From Mesocentrotus franciscanus (taxonomy: Eukaryota > Echinodermata > Echinoidea > Camarodonta > Strongylocentrotidae): 64,000 bases of DNA. This document shows positions 23,395 to 34,071 of this stretch, piece after piece. The position numbers were made by a program, and so were the translations under genes. How positions within the stretch are numbered: position 1 is the stretch's first letter; each line of letters starts with the position of its first letter. The notes beneath the pieces were generated by a model, which saw only the letters and a list, made by a program, of their open reading frames with translations, had not been told where the DNA came from and made no database searches. The stretch covers positions 5,046,865 through 5,110,864 of the forward strand of contig CP137683.1 of assembly GCA_037976565.1 (NCBI GenBank), given 5' to 3'.

Positions 23395-24245
23395 TCGGAA
23401 CATGGTGGGATAGGGGTTGGCATACCGTTGGTCAAACGTCGGGGGGACGTCGGCACATGGTGGAAAATGGGTTGGCATAACGTTGCTTCTACGTCGGCAA
23501 ATGGTGGAGAAGGGGTTGGCATAACGTTGGTCCAACATCGACACATGGTGGAATAGGGGTTTGCATAACGTTGATCCAACGTCGGCACATGGTGGGATAG
23601 GGGTTGGCATTATGTTAGGCCGACGTCGGCACGTGGTGGAAAAGGGGTTGGCATTACGTTGGTCCTACGTCAGGGGGACGTCGGCACATGGTGGAAAAGG
23701 GATTGGCATAACGTTGGTCCTACGTCGGCACATGGTGGGATAGGGGTTGACATGACGTTGGTCCTACGTCGGGGGGACATTGGCATAACGTTGGACCTAC
23801 GTCGGCACATGGTTGAAAAGGGTTGGCATAACGTTGGTCCAATGTCGAGGAGACGTCGGCATATGGTGGGATAAGGGTAGGGATGACGTTGGTCCAATGT
23901 CGGAGAGACGTCGGCAAACGGTGGAAAAGAGGTTGGCATAACGTTCGCCCTACGTCGGCACATGGTAAAAAAAGGGTTGGGATGACGTTGGTCCAATGTC
24001 GGAGAGACGTCGGCATACGGTGGAAAAGAGGTTGGCATAACGTTGGTTCAATGTCGGAAGGACATCGGCACATGGTGGGATAGAGGTTGGTATAACGTTG
24101 GCCCGATGTTGGCTTAATGTCATTTTTTCGCTGACGAGCCAACGTTGGCCCGCCGGCAAGAAAGCCGTCGGCCCAACATCATGTTGGCGACGTTGGACCA
24201 ACGTAACAGCTTACGTTGGCCCCACGTTGGCCTAACGTCGTATTG
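23395..24245. repeat. Right subterminal array, about 43-bp monomer
   Basis: CGGCACATGGTGG, then GGGGTTGGCATAACGTTGG, then TCCTACGT repeats with spacings of 43-45 bp (23451, 23494, 23539, 23583, 23626). Some units are about 56 bp because of an extra GGGGGGACGT. Roughly 18 units end in a run of ACGTTGG/CCAACGT next to the terminus. The open frames on both strands are repeat artefacts. Confidence 0.93.
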
Positions 24246-24254
24246 TTATCTGGG

Positions 24255-24790
24255 TTGTACCGTTCTCGACTCTTAATTCTTGTCTGAATTCAGTTTCCAC
24301 CCTCTCGCGCGTATAGCTCGGAAGCTTTGACGTTTCATTAAATTATTAGAGAAAGAAGACGATTCGTTATACCGTTCTGGACTCTTAATCCTTGTCTGAA
24401 TTCAGTTTCCACCCTCTCGCGCGTAGCGCGGAAGCTTTGACGTTTCATTAAATTATAAGAGAAAGAAGACGATTCGTTCTACCGTTCTGGACTCTTAATC
24501 CTTGTCGGAATTCAGTTTCCACCCTCTCGCGCGTAGCGCGGAAGCTGTGACGTTTCATTCAATTATTAGAGTAAGAAGACGATTCGTAATTGTACCGTTC
24601 TCGATCGACTCTTAATCCTTGCCTGAATTCAGTTTCCACCCTCTCGCGCGTAGCGCGAAGCTTGACGTTTCATTAAAATATTAGAGAACGAAGACGATTC
24701 GTTGTACCGTTCTCGACTCTTAATCCCTGTTTCATTAAATTTTTAGAGAAAGAAGACGTTTCATAGTACCGTTCTCGACTGTTTGAATAA
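24255..24790. repeat. Roughly 112-bp tandem array, right part
   Basis: Units start ACCGTTCTCGACTCTTAAT or ACCGTTCTGGACTC near 24258, 24371, 24481, 24594 and 24705, and a short unit near 24765. Spacing is 110-114 bp. It continues the array that begins at 18120. Together they give about seven copies before interruption. Confidence 0.9.
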
Positions 24791-24936
24791 AGTTCCCCCT
24801 CCCGCGCGAAGTCAACAGAGAGAGAAAGAGAGAAAGAAAGAAAAAGGAAAGATTTTAACCCCAAATCGTGGGGGACATTTCACCACCTGAAAATTGTGGG
24901 GGACGTGTCCCCCCAGGATAATGGATTGACGCCCTG

Positions 24937-26359
24937 ATAGGCCTACGGTTCTCAGCATGCACTTCACTCCCATTATCATTTTGGTTTTTTTCACACATTA
25001 CTAAGTTAATTTAGTCCTACAATGAAAATAATATACAAATATACAAATATACAAATATACAATGACACTCGAAGTGACTCGAGGATCTAGCTAAAACTAT
25101 TCGCATCGAAGGAACATCAAATCGTATTATATTATCCCGAGGGCCATCGATCGCGGCCCCAGAGAGAACAGTACTGTTCCCGAGTGCGAATAGTTTTAGC
25201 TTGTTCCGAGAATGAGTCATTGTATAATTGTTTTATATCCCTTCCACCTGTAGGCCTATCATTCCTTGGACACTTCTGTAATAGCATGTACCGTACTCAC
25301 ATTCACATCACATTCAATAAAGAAATAAAAGAAAACAACAATTCATTGCACGGCTCAAACACGAAACATTGAAGAGTCTAAAGACACGCTATACAGCCAG
25401 TATTACAGGTACAGCAGTAGAGTGCTGCAGTTACCGCACAGGGTACAGTAAATTGCATGGCGTGAGCGCCGTGACTGGCACCGCGGGAGTTGCCCGTGCG
25501 GAGGCATTTGATATTACGTGAGCTCGCTGAATTTACCTTCTCGTCAGTTATATGGTCTCGATAATTACAATCTATTTGCGTTATTGTTGTTGTGATTTTA
25601 ATGTAGTTTTCATGAAAAGACCAATAAAGCAGAAGCTTGGACTATGATTATGTTGACATGGTTCACAGAATATGTATAAATATTTTCAAAGTAAAGATTT
25701 TACGCGAAAAATCGGACGATTTGTGCCAATATATCGCAGCTGTCGCACGAATTGTCTCAACTGTGTGTGTGTGTGCCTGGGCGTAGAACCAACATAATAC
25801 GTTCTCGTCAGTTTGGCTGCTGCAAAGGCCTATATATAGCAAGATGCCTAACACCGGACAGGCCCAACCCGTTGCGCCTTGTACTTGCTACGCCACATGA
25901 CTTGAGTGGATTGTCGTATGCTGTGTATTTCTCTGGCATGCCCGTAAAGTGCCTACAAAGCATATCATAAGCAAGATGCCTAACACGGGTAGGCCCGCTC
26001 TGTTGCAGCGTGTATCTGCTACAACACATTATAGAGTGGATCGTCTCTTAAAAGTGTATCTCCTTGATTAGACAGAGGGCGGGTGCACGCCTTGCTGCCT
26101 CACTCTCGCGGGTTCGTCGCCTTCTTGCACGGACAACGACGGCCGTGCTCTCGTCCGCTCGTCCTCCCGGGACCCCGAAACCACCTTTAACGACATCGAC
26201 GGCGACCGCGGGGTCGACGTGGCACGCGGGTACGGGAGACATGCCTCGTATAATTGTGTCGCCGTTCCCGCGCCACGGCGAAGGGGGCGCGGTCGAGGAA
26301 AGACGTTTTTCATGAACCGTTTTTACCCCCCGCGACGATTTTGCGTATTAATATATAGA
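24937..26359 (-). other. 5' two-thirds of Helitron 1
   Basis: Sequence closely matches 26817-26995 plus 28403-29511 of Helitron 2, including a tandem ACAAATATACAAATATAC, GCACGGCTCAAACA, and a GC-rich end. That end contains GAGGGCGGGTGCACGCC and GTCGACGTGGCACGCG in both copies. Within the GC-rich end several short open frames occur on both strands in both copies, but no protein family is recognised. Confidence 0.75.
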
Positions 26360-29300
26360 CTAGCAGGACCCGTGGAGAATCCACGGGATTCTAGGAGGGT
26401 GGGGGTTGAAAATAGATATGTGCTATCGATCATTATTATTAATATTATTATTATTTTTTTTTTTTATTTTTTAAATAATATTTTTTAAGATAATTTCTTT
26501 TTATCATTTTTAATTTTTCTTCTTCTTTTCATTAATATTGTACTCGTTAGAATATCAACCTTTTGTTTGCTGTCCCATGTATCATTTTGAATTTTTTTTT
26601 ATAAATATGTATCATGTAATAAAACTTGAAAATTGGAAGAAAACAGTGAAGTCAATAATTTGTAATTAAAATTGATGCATATATTTTAGACTAATACTTT
26701 CTTTTTACTTTCGTTAATTACGATTATTGTCGTCACTTAAATTCGTTCCTACTTTTTCACTATCCCTTTCCGGATCCTCACTCTCGTTATCTATACGAAT
26801 ATTGTTCTCATGCATGCACTGAAAATAATATACAAATATACAAATATACAATGACACTCGAGCATCGAAGGAACATCAAATCGTATTATATTCTCCCGAG
26901 GGCCCGCGGGAGAACAGTACTATTGATGTTCCTGAGTGCGAATAGTTTTAGCTTGTTCCGAGAATGAGTCATTGTATATTTGTTTTATATCCCTTCCACC
27001 CAGGCGCGGATCCAGGATTCCTTAGGGGGCCAAAATTTGAAGTTATGCGAGCCAAATATTGGTACGTAATGGTTTTTTTTGGGAGGCCGGGGCAGAAAAA
27101 AATCCGCATCACCCCACTCTTACATGCAAGCCCCGCTCAACATTTTTCAAAGTGATTCGGGGTGTCAAGGAGCGGAGCCCCCAGAAGCTCAGGGGTTTTA
27201 GGCATTAAATTACCGTCAGATAAGCATCCAGGGGTCCGCCTTAGGGCCATTGAGTGGGTCCAGGGGCAGAGCCACCGGAAGTTCAGGGTTTTAGGCATTT
27301 AATTACGGTCAGATGAGTATACTTTGATACCTTATTTGTGACACTGGCAGGTCACTCATTGGCGTGGGGTCCAGGGCGGAGCCCCAGAAGCTCAGGGTTT
27401 TAGGCATTTAATCACGGTCAGATGAGCATATTTTGATACCTCATTTTTTGTGACACTGGCAGGTCACTATTCTTTCTTTCTTTTCTCTTTCTTTCTATTT
27501 CTCTTTAATATACTTTTTCACAAAAGTGGGGAGGGGGGGGGGAGCTCGAGCCCCCCGAGCCCTGCCGTTCCGCGGACCCTGACATGTAGGCCTCTAAATA
27601 AGTATATTTCTTGCCTGACTGTAAATTTGGGAATTTGTCATTTTCCAACAAACGCATACAAAAGTATAATGTACTAAAAATCTCGGAAAATTATGTCATT
27701 TCAGCAACATTTGTAAATCACCGGTATCGAATTAGAAATAAACCACGTTTGAATTTTATTTGGGGCAGCCCCCAAGCACCCAAGCCCCGTCAGTACGCAA
27801 GCGCCCCCGATCTACACCTTGTTGGCGGGAAAATCGCAACTGATCTCCCCTACCTTTCTTCTTTCTCTTTTTTTTCTTCTTTCCTTCCCTTCTTTCTCTC
27901 TCTTTTAGGTGTGCTGGGGGAAGGGAGGCAAGGGCCGATTCACACGTTTTTGGCGGGATTAATCGCAACTGATCTCCCTTCTTTTCACCCTTTTCTTTTC
28001 TTCTTACTCTTTTTTGTTCCATTTTAGCTCTCTTTGTTGGCGGGGGGGGGGGAGAGGCAAGGTTTTTGGCCCTCGATTCACAACTTGTTGGCGAGAAAAT
28101 TGCAACTGATATCCCCTTCTTTTCCTTTCTTCCTCTTTTTTCTTTCTCTTTATCTCCTCTTTTCCTTTTTCTTTCCCTTTCCTTCCTTCTCTCTTATTTT
28201 GTTGATGAGGGGGTGGGGAGGCAACAGCCCGGGAGGCAAGGCCCTTTCGCGCCCCCATCTCCTTCTTTTACACCTTTTCTTTTCTTCTTCCTCTTCTTTC
28301 TATCCCTTTCTCTCCTCTTTCCTTCTTTTCCTTCTCTCTCTCTCTTTTTTTTTCTTTGCTGGGAGGGGACCTGCCCCCCCTGGATCCGCGCCTGCTTCCA
28401 CCTGTAGGCCTATCATTCCTTGCACACTTCTGTAATAGCATGTACGTACCGTACTCACATTCACATCACATTCAAGAAAGAAATAAAAGAAAACAACAAT
28501 TGCACGGCTCAAACATGAAACATTGAATGATCTAAATACACGCTATATACAGGTACTACAGTATAGCTAGAGTGCTGCAGTTACCGCATAGGTTAAATTG
28601 CATTGTGTGAGCGCCGTGACTGGCCTGACACCGCGGGAGTTGCCCGTGCGGAGGCATGTGATATTACCTAAGCTCGCTGAATTTTTCTTCTCTTCAGTTA
28701 TATGGTCTCGACAATTACAATCTATTTGCGTTATTATTGTTGTGATTTCAATGTAGTTTTCATGAAAAGACCAATAAAGCAGAAGCTTGGACTATGATTA
28801 TGTTGGCATGGTCCACAGAATTTGTACAAATATATTCAAAGTAAAGATTTTACGCGAAAAATCGGACTGTTTGTGCCAATATATTGTAACCGTCGCACGA
28901 ATTCGACTGTGTGTGTACGTGTGTGAGCGTAGAACCACGTATTACGTTGACGTCAGTTTGGCTGCTGCGTATATATAGCAAGATGCCTCACACGGGATAG
29001 GCCCAACCCATCGCATCATGCATGTTCTACGCTACATGATGCGAGTGGAGTGTCTCTTAATAGTGTATGTCTTTGATTAGACTGCATATAGCAAGATGCC
29101 TAGCACGGGATAGGCACGACCCTTTGCATTGTGCATATTTGCTACAACACATTATGGAGTGGACAGTCCCTTGATAGTGTGATCTCTTTGATTAGACGTG
29201 CAGAGGGCGGGTGCACGCCTCGCCGCCTCACTCTCGCGGGTTTGTCGCCTCCTTGCACGGACGACGCCGGCCGTGCTCTCGTCCGCCCGTCCTCCCCAGG

Positions 29301-29511
29301 ACCCCGAAAGCCACCTTTAACGGCATGGACGGCGACCACGGGGTCGACGTGGCACGCGACATGCCCGATCCCATCCGTTCGGAATTGTGTCGCCGTTCCC
29401 GCGCCACGGCAGAGGCGGGCACGGTCGAGGAAAGACGGGTTTGATGTCAAAAAAATCACATTGGCAGACCGTTACGACCCCCCGCGGCGATTTTGCGTAT
29501 TAATATATAGA
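26360..29511 (-). mobile_element. Helitron 2 (non-autonomous), abutting Helitron 1 head to tail
   Basis: On the minus strand the 5' end is TCTATATATTAATACGCAAA at 29511, preceded by A. The 3' end is CTAG at 26363-26360, preceded by hairpin CCCGTGGA, loop TTC, TCCACGGG. The nucleotide after CTAG is the first T of Helitron 1. The element therefore inserted at the A/T junction formed by a host A and the 5'-TC of Helitron 1, with no host base left between the two. Without the hAT insertion at 27001-28394 it is about 1.75 kb. No Rep/helicase is encoded. Confidence 0.87.
27001..28394. mobile_element. Non-autonomous hAT element, 1,394 bp
   Basis: The left end CAGGCGCGGATCCAGG and right end CCTGGATCCGCGCCTG are perfect 16-bp inverted repeats. 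They are flanked by an 8-bp direct duplication CTTCCACC (26993-27000 and 28395-28402). The paralogous Helitron 1 at about 25244-25260 has the uninterrupted site. CAGG ends with 8-bp duplications define the hAT superfamily. The interior has no transposase. It holds three imperfect tandem units around GGAGCCCCAGAAGCTCAGGG (27166-27450) and three or four units around GGCGGGAAAATCGCAACTGA with pyrimidine tracts (27760-28370). Confidence 0.93.
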
Positions 29512-31795
29512 TGCGAAAGAATGGACAGACCATACCATGCCAGTACATGATTCAGGGTTTGTATACTCATTCTCGTGTTTACTCTAATCGCTGTGTCTGG
29601 GTTTCAAAGTTGCAGCTTCAAAGTAACATATATTAGGGCCCGTTACATATCTCCCCCTTTCTTCTATTTCTGTTGGTAAGACAGGAATTGTATACACGGC
29701 ATTATTTAGGCAAATTGAAAGTTACTCTTTTTTTGTTTAATAACGGAACATAAATTCGAATCGTCATCATAAATGACACTGCTTTATTTGTTTCGTCTTT
29801 TCTAAGAATAATTATTTTCCAATAGCCATCGACAATTTTTGTAATTGTTATAAAGTTCAATTTTGCAAAAATTAGACATAGGCCCTACAAGTTTTTTTTT
29901 TTTTTTTTTTTTTTTTGAGGGGATGAGAATGGGCTAGGAAAAGTGAATCATAATTTTTTGGTTTCTTGTACAAATTATAATTTGGACTCGACCTGGACAG
30001 ACCTATCCATCCGTACCATTTACCCACTTTTCATTTATGTTATTACATTTATTAATATGTTGTTGATTATAATTGCTTTTGAAAGAACCATAATATATTG
30101 AAATCATCATCATAAAGGACTTCGTTTTATTCGAGTGTCTAGTCTAAGAATACTGTCCAATATATAGCCATGGGAAACTTTTGGTTGTTATAATAATCTA
30201 AAAATTTAGTCACTTTTTGCAAAAATTACAAATATGTAAATATAATATCCTAACCTTTGTGCGGGGGATGGGTGGGGATATGAAAAGTGAATGTATCATT
30301 TCTTGTAACGTTAGCTGTAAAATGAAAAAATGTTCAAATTCAGTATTTTGGTTTACCCAATTTGTACCTTCCCTTATTTGCCTTATCATCATATTATATT
30401 TTATCATATCATTTGGACCCGTCGGTAGAACAGTTGTGCTGTAATTATAATGGCACAATTAAACATGCACCTATTCATCCGTACCTTTTACCCACGTTTT
30501 TATGTATGTCATTACATTAATTTATATGTTGTTGATTGTTTTTATAACGGAACATTATCATTATAAAGGACTTCGTTTTTTTTTTGTGTGTCTAGTCTAA
30601 GAATACTGTCCAATAACCTTCGGAAAAACAAGTTTGTTGGTCACTTACAAAATATATTAGACACATAACGTTATTTTTTTTCGGGGGCAGGTGGGGTACG
30701 TGGGATATGAAAAGTGAATGTATCATTTCTTGTAATGTTAGCTGTAAAATGAAAAATGTTCAAATTCAGTATTTTTGTTTGCCCAATTTGTACCTTTATT
30801 TGCCATATCATCATATAATATTTTTTCATATAATTTGGACCCCTCGCGGTAGAACAGTTGCGCTGTAATGGCTCAACTGAACAGACCTACTCATCCGTAC
30901 CAGTTATCCACGTTTTTATTTATGTTAATTGTTATTACATTTATGTAGCCTATATTATGTTGTTGATTGTTTTTATATATAACGGAACATTATGTTCAAT
31001 TCATCATCATAAAGGAAAGCGTTTTATTTTTATGCGTAGTCTAAGGATACTGTCCAACAGCCATGGGAAACTTTTTGGTAGTTATAATAATATCTAAAAA
31101 TTTAGTCACTTTTTGCAAAAATTAGAAATATGTAATCATAATATCCTAACTTTTGTGCGGGGTGAGGGGATATGAAAAGTGAATGTATTATTTCTTGCAA
31201 CGTTAGCTGTAAAATGAAAAAATGTTCAAATTCAGTATTTTTGTTTACCCAATTTGAACCTTCCCTTATTTGCCTTATCATATTATATTTTATCATATCA
31301 TTTGGACCCGTCGGTAGAACAATTGCGCTGTAATTATAATGGCACAACTAAACACACCTATTCATCCGTACCTTTTACCCACGTTTTTTTATGTCATTAC
31401 ATTAATTTATATGTTGTTGCATAGCATACTGTCTAAGAACATTCGGGAAAAACATCGTTATAATGGTCACTTAAAAGATTTGACTTTGAATTTAAATTTG
31501 ACTTCTTTTTTTCGGGAGTGGGGGATATGAAAAGTGAACGTATCATTTCTTGTAATGATAGTTGTAAAATGAAAATATTGTTCAAATACAGTATTTTTGT
31601 TTGCCCAATTTTACCTTTATTTGCCATATCATCATATTATATAATCATCATATCATTTGGACCCCTCGGTAGAACAGTTTTGCTGTAGTAGCACAACTGG
31701 ACAGGCCTATCCATCCGTCCTATTTACCCACGTTTTCATTTATGCTTTATCGTTGATTTAAAAAAAAATAATGGAACATAAATTCAAATCATCGT
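29512..31795. repeat. Complex tandem repeat, 350-470-bp units
   Basis: The anchor CCTATTCATCCGTACC (variants) recurs near 30003, 30468, 30884, 31355 and 31706. Units share ATATGTTGTTGATT, AAAGGACTTCGTTTTAT, GGATATGAAAAGTGAATG, TTGTAACGTTAGCTGTAAAA and CATTTGGACCC with GGTAGAACAG. Units 1 and 3 are most alike (30100-30480 and 31010-31370), which suggests a two-unit higher-order period near 900 bp. A 30-T run lies at 29888-29917. The minus-strand frames at 30210-30458 and 31102-31347 are the same repeat read twice. Confidence 0.85.
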
Positions 31796-31819
31796 CATAT
31801 CAAGGACACTGTTTTATTG

Positions 31820-31975
31820 GGATCCGCTCGCTATTGGTAAGCACCGCTATTCATAATGACCGCTATTTCATAAAGACCGCTATTCATAAGGACGGCTATA
31901 TATAATTTGAGAAAAGGGTCATTATTCATAAGGACCAGTGACTGGTTTTTAAGGACTGCTATTCATAATATGAGT
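31820..31975. repeat. Minisatellite of GACCGCTATTCATAAG units
   Basis: Five to seven imperfect 16-28-bp copies of GACCGCTATTCATAAG. This is a simple tandem expansion. Confidence 0.75.
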
Positions 31976-32372
31976 AGAGTGTCGCTTTTCAACAAACATA
32001 GGTGGCAAGGGAAATAATATCGCAACTTGATTTGTGTAGCGCTGGACAAAAAACACATTTCTAGAAATTCAGAAATGGGTCCCAATTTCATAAATAATCC
32101 TTTTAATTCACATGTTCCATCAAAAGGTTTATTGAGACAAAGGTATTGAATTTTTCAATTCTTGCATCCATCTGATGACAGACGCATAAAGCCCTAACAT
32201 GACTCTACGGACTTTACTATGCACTATGAAGCTGCAACATGTCATACAACACAAGTCTTTGTAATTTCGTGATTTTGAATGGGAGGGGGAGGGGGCGTAA
32301 CTTTGGAACCATTATAATAGTTCGTAGAGTAAAGTGTCTTATCATCTTTATTTTGACACAGCCCTTGTCTCC

Positions 32373-32404
<32 letters not shown>

Positions 32405-32792
32405 TTCTATCTTCCTCCTTCCTTTTATTATTTTCGTCTTTTTCTTTATTTTTGTTGTTGCTTACATGTGATGGGGGTGCCCATGTGACCTACACAACTG
32501 GCTCATATCATGGACCTATACTATAAACGATATGAGCTCCATGATATACACCTGACTACAGATTCCCCCTTTCCTCATCCACTTCAAGGCGGTACTCAAT
32601 TACATTCTTTGTCTTTGCTCATTCACAAGACGCCGTTCGAATCTGCTCATCATGATTGTGTAAAATTTAAAAAATACATATTGATGATAAAGGTCGAGGG
32701 CCACTTTCCTGTTTATGGATAATTTCCTATCGAAAGAAGGGACAAAAGAACCCGTGATACCATGCCCGTAGCAGGGTGTGTACCTATACAGT
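31976..32792. other. Unassigned, with (CT)n tract
   Basis: A (CT)n tract at 32381-32405. GGCTCATATCATGG (32501-32514) and GATATGAGCTCCATGATAT (32530-32548) form an imperfect inverted motif. No gene is seen. Confidence 0.4.
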
Positions 32793-32934
32793 CAGGGGCG
32801 CCGGAAGAAGGGGCAGGGGCAGTCGCCCCTAAACGAAAACGGGGGGCAAAACGTGTTTCGCCCCCCCCCCCCCCGAAAAAAAAAATCAGCAGTATAAAGG
32901 AGTTTAAAAAAATAAATAAATAAATAAAAAGTAA

Positions 32935-33243
32935 TAAAACCTGAATTGAATCACATATATTCTTCTTTGATTGTTTATGTATTCCATACTCTGTTCACAC
33001 TCATTATTATCTGAGGGGTCCACAATTTACAAGCTCTGCTTTTCAGTGGACCTCTCCATTTCCTCAAAATTTAAATGCAGTTAAATTTATAATTCAATTT
33101 TGTCTTCCTCAAATGTATAAATTCTTTTAAGATTGTTTATTACAAATGTAACTATGTTTTGTATACATTTTACATTGTATTTGTTATTATGTATCGTATT
33201 TTGTTTGAAATGAAAAATGAAAATGAAATGAAATGAAATGAAA
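32935..33243 (+). mobile_element. 5'-truncated LINE 3' end with (AAATG)n tail
   Basis: Contains CAGTGGACCTCTCCATTTCC, which also occurs in the 3' untranslated region of the minus-strand LINE at 49665-53270 (AGTGGACCTCTCCATTTCCT in minus orientation). The two are one family. It ends in repeated GAAAT, the short-unit tail usual for CR1/L2-like elements. Confidence 0.7.
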
Positions 33244-33435
33244 CATAAAACTTATATTCCATTCAAAGATAAGGAGAGTAAACAGGAATTAAATTTCCTA
33301 AACATTCGGCATGCCCCTATATTTATCAATGGAGGATTTTATAATAGCGATACGCGCACATCGTGGAATTGTGAGAGGATGGGAAATCGTGTGTGTTTTT
33401 ATTATAGCGGGGGTGAGAAGACATGAGCCCCTGAA

Positions 33436-34010
33436 CACTGGCGTACTGATGGGGGGCAGTTGCCCCCATAAAAAAATTCGAGCGTGGTCTATTTCTTATT
33501 CGATACCAGTGATTTACAAATGTTGCTGAAATGACATTATTGTCCGGGATTTGTTCTCAATATTTTTGTAAATTATACTTTTTTATGCGTTTGTTGGAAA
33601 ATTACAAATCTCCAAATTTAAATTCAGGCAAAAATATGCTTATTTAGAAACGTTCATGTCAGGGCCTGCAGAACGGCGGGGCTTGGGGGCTCGATCCCCC
33701 TCACTTTTTTGAAAAAGTATGTTGAAGAGAAAAGGAAAGAAAGAAAGAAAGAGTGCCCTGCCAGTGTCACAAATGAGGTATCAAAATATGCTCATCTGAC
33801 CGTAATTAAATGCCTAAAACCCTGAGCTTCAGGGGGCTGGCTCCACCCCTTGTCCCCCGCCGGGGCAAAGCCCCTAGACCCCACGCCAATTTACGCTCCA
33901 CTCGCTACGCTCTACCTCCACTTTCCGCGGGGCCTGTAACTAGTGTAAGAGTGTTGCCGTAATGCAGATTTTTATTCTGCCCCCGAACGTTTTTGCTCAT
34001 TACGCCACTG
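33436..34010. mobile_element. Nested hAT-like element
   Basis: The ends CACTGGCGTA and (reverse complement) CAGTGGCGTA are inverted. Flanks CCCCTGAA and CCCTGAAA form an imperfect 7-8-bp duplication. Its core (33520-33860) is the reverse complement of the core of the hAT element at 27001-28394, with CATTTAATTACGGTCAGATGAG in complementary form and CAACAAACGCATA in both. Confidence 0.65.
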
Positions 34011-34071
34011 CCCTGAAAGGTGAGCCCCTGGAATGTTTGCCCCCAATCCCAAACTGCTTCCGGCGCGCCTG

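Larger units (their letters stand above)
18280..24254. mobile_element. 5,975-bp terminal-inverted-repeat element with ACGTTGG-array ends
   Basis: The left terminus CCCAGATAACAATACGGCGT and the right terminus (reverse complement CCCAGATAACAATACGACGT) form a 31-bp inverted repeat with two mismatches, ending GGCCAACGT. The host array shows the empty site GATTCGTTGTACCG, which is now split as GATTCGTT and TTGTACCG. The target duplication is therefore TT, or GTT if the terminal C is excluded. Behind the termini lie tandem arrays dense in ACGTTGG: 80-bp monomers on the left (18400-19560) and about 43-bp monomers on the right (23395-24245). The 3.8-kb interior (19560-23390) is AT-rich with several exon-like segments but no recognisable transposase. 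I cannot assign a superfamily. Confidence 0.88.
18007..24936. mobile_element. hAT-like insertion within Helitron 1 (boundaries tentative)
   Basis: Comparison with Helitron 2, which reads straight through after CTATACGAAT, shows that foreign sequence begins at 18007 and ends near 24936. Its ends are roughly inverted. The left end is CAAGGGCGTCATTGCAATCC and the right end, reverse complemented, is CAGGGCGTCAATCC. Both are followed within 30 nt by GGGGGGACAC. CAGGG-type ends fit hAT elements, but the flanks (ATACGAAT, ATAGGCCT) do not form a clean 8-bp duplication. It contains the 112-bp array and the 5,975-bp element described separately. Confidence 0.5.
17505..26359 (-). mobile_element. Helitron 1 (non-autonomous), split by nested insertions
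   Basis: Read on the minus strand, the 5' end is TCTATATATTAATACGCAAA at 26359. The 3' end is CTAG at 17508-17505, followed by T. Just upstream of CTAG is a GC hairpin, CCCGTGGA, loop TTT, TCCACGGG. TC at the 5' end, a 3' hairpin about 7 nt before CTAG, and a flanking T are the diagnostic ends of Helitrons. The element body is 17505-18006 plus 24937-26359, about 1.9 kb. The middle 6.9 kb is a later insertion. The 5' third is GC-rich (26060-26340). No Rep/helicase is encoded, so it depended on another element for movement. Confidence 0.85.
32793..34071. mobile_element. hAT-type element with nested insertions, 1,279 bp
   Basis: The left end CAGGGGCGCCGGAAG and right end (reverse complement CAGGCGCGCCGGAAG) form a 15-bp inverted repeat with one mismatch. 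A perfect 8-bp target duplication TATACAGT lies at 32785-32792 and 34072-34079. Inside are a LINE 3'-end fragment (about 32935-33243) and a second hAT-like element (33436-34010). No transposase is present. Confidence 0.88.

Noticed and set aside
23194..24201. Long Pro/Cys/His-rich frames on the minus strand
   Set aside because: Translations of the 43-bp subterminal array in several frames. No family resemblance beyond repetition.
26048..26488. Arg/Pro/Thr-rich frames in the GC-rich 5' end of Helitron 1, repeated at 29131-29550
   Set aside because: Frames are open on both strands but not conserved in reading frame between the two Helitron copies. No known motif is present.
27611..28435. Phe/Ser/Leu-rich plus-strand and Lys/Arg-rich minus-strand frames
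   Set aside because: They lie within pyrimidine-tract tandem repeats inside the hAT element and are low complexity only.
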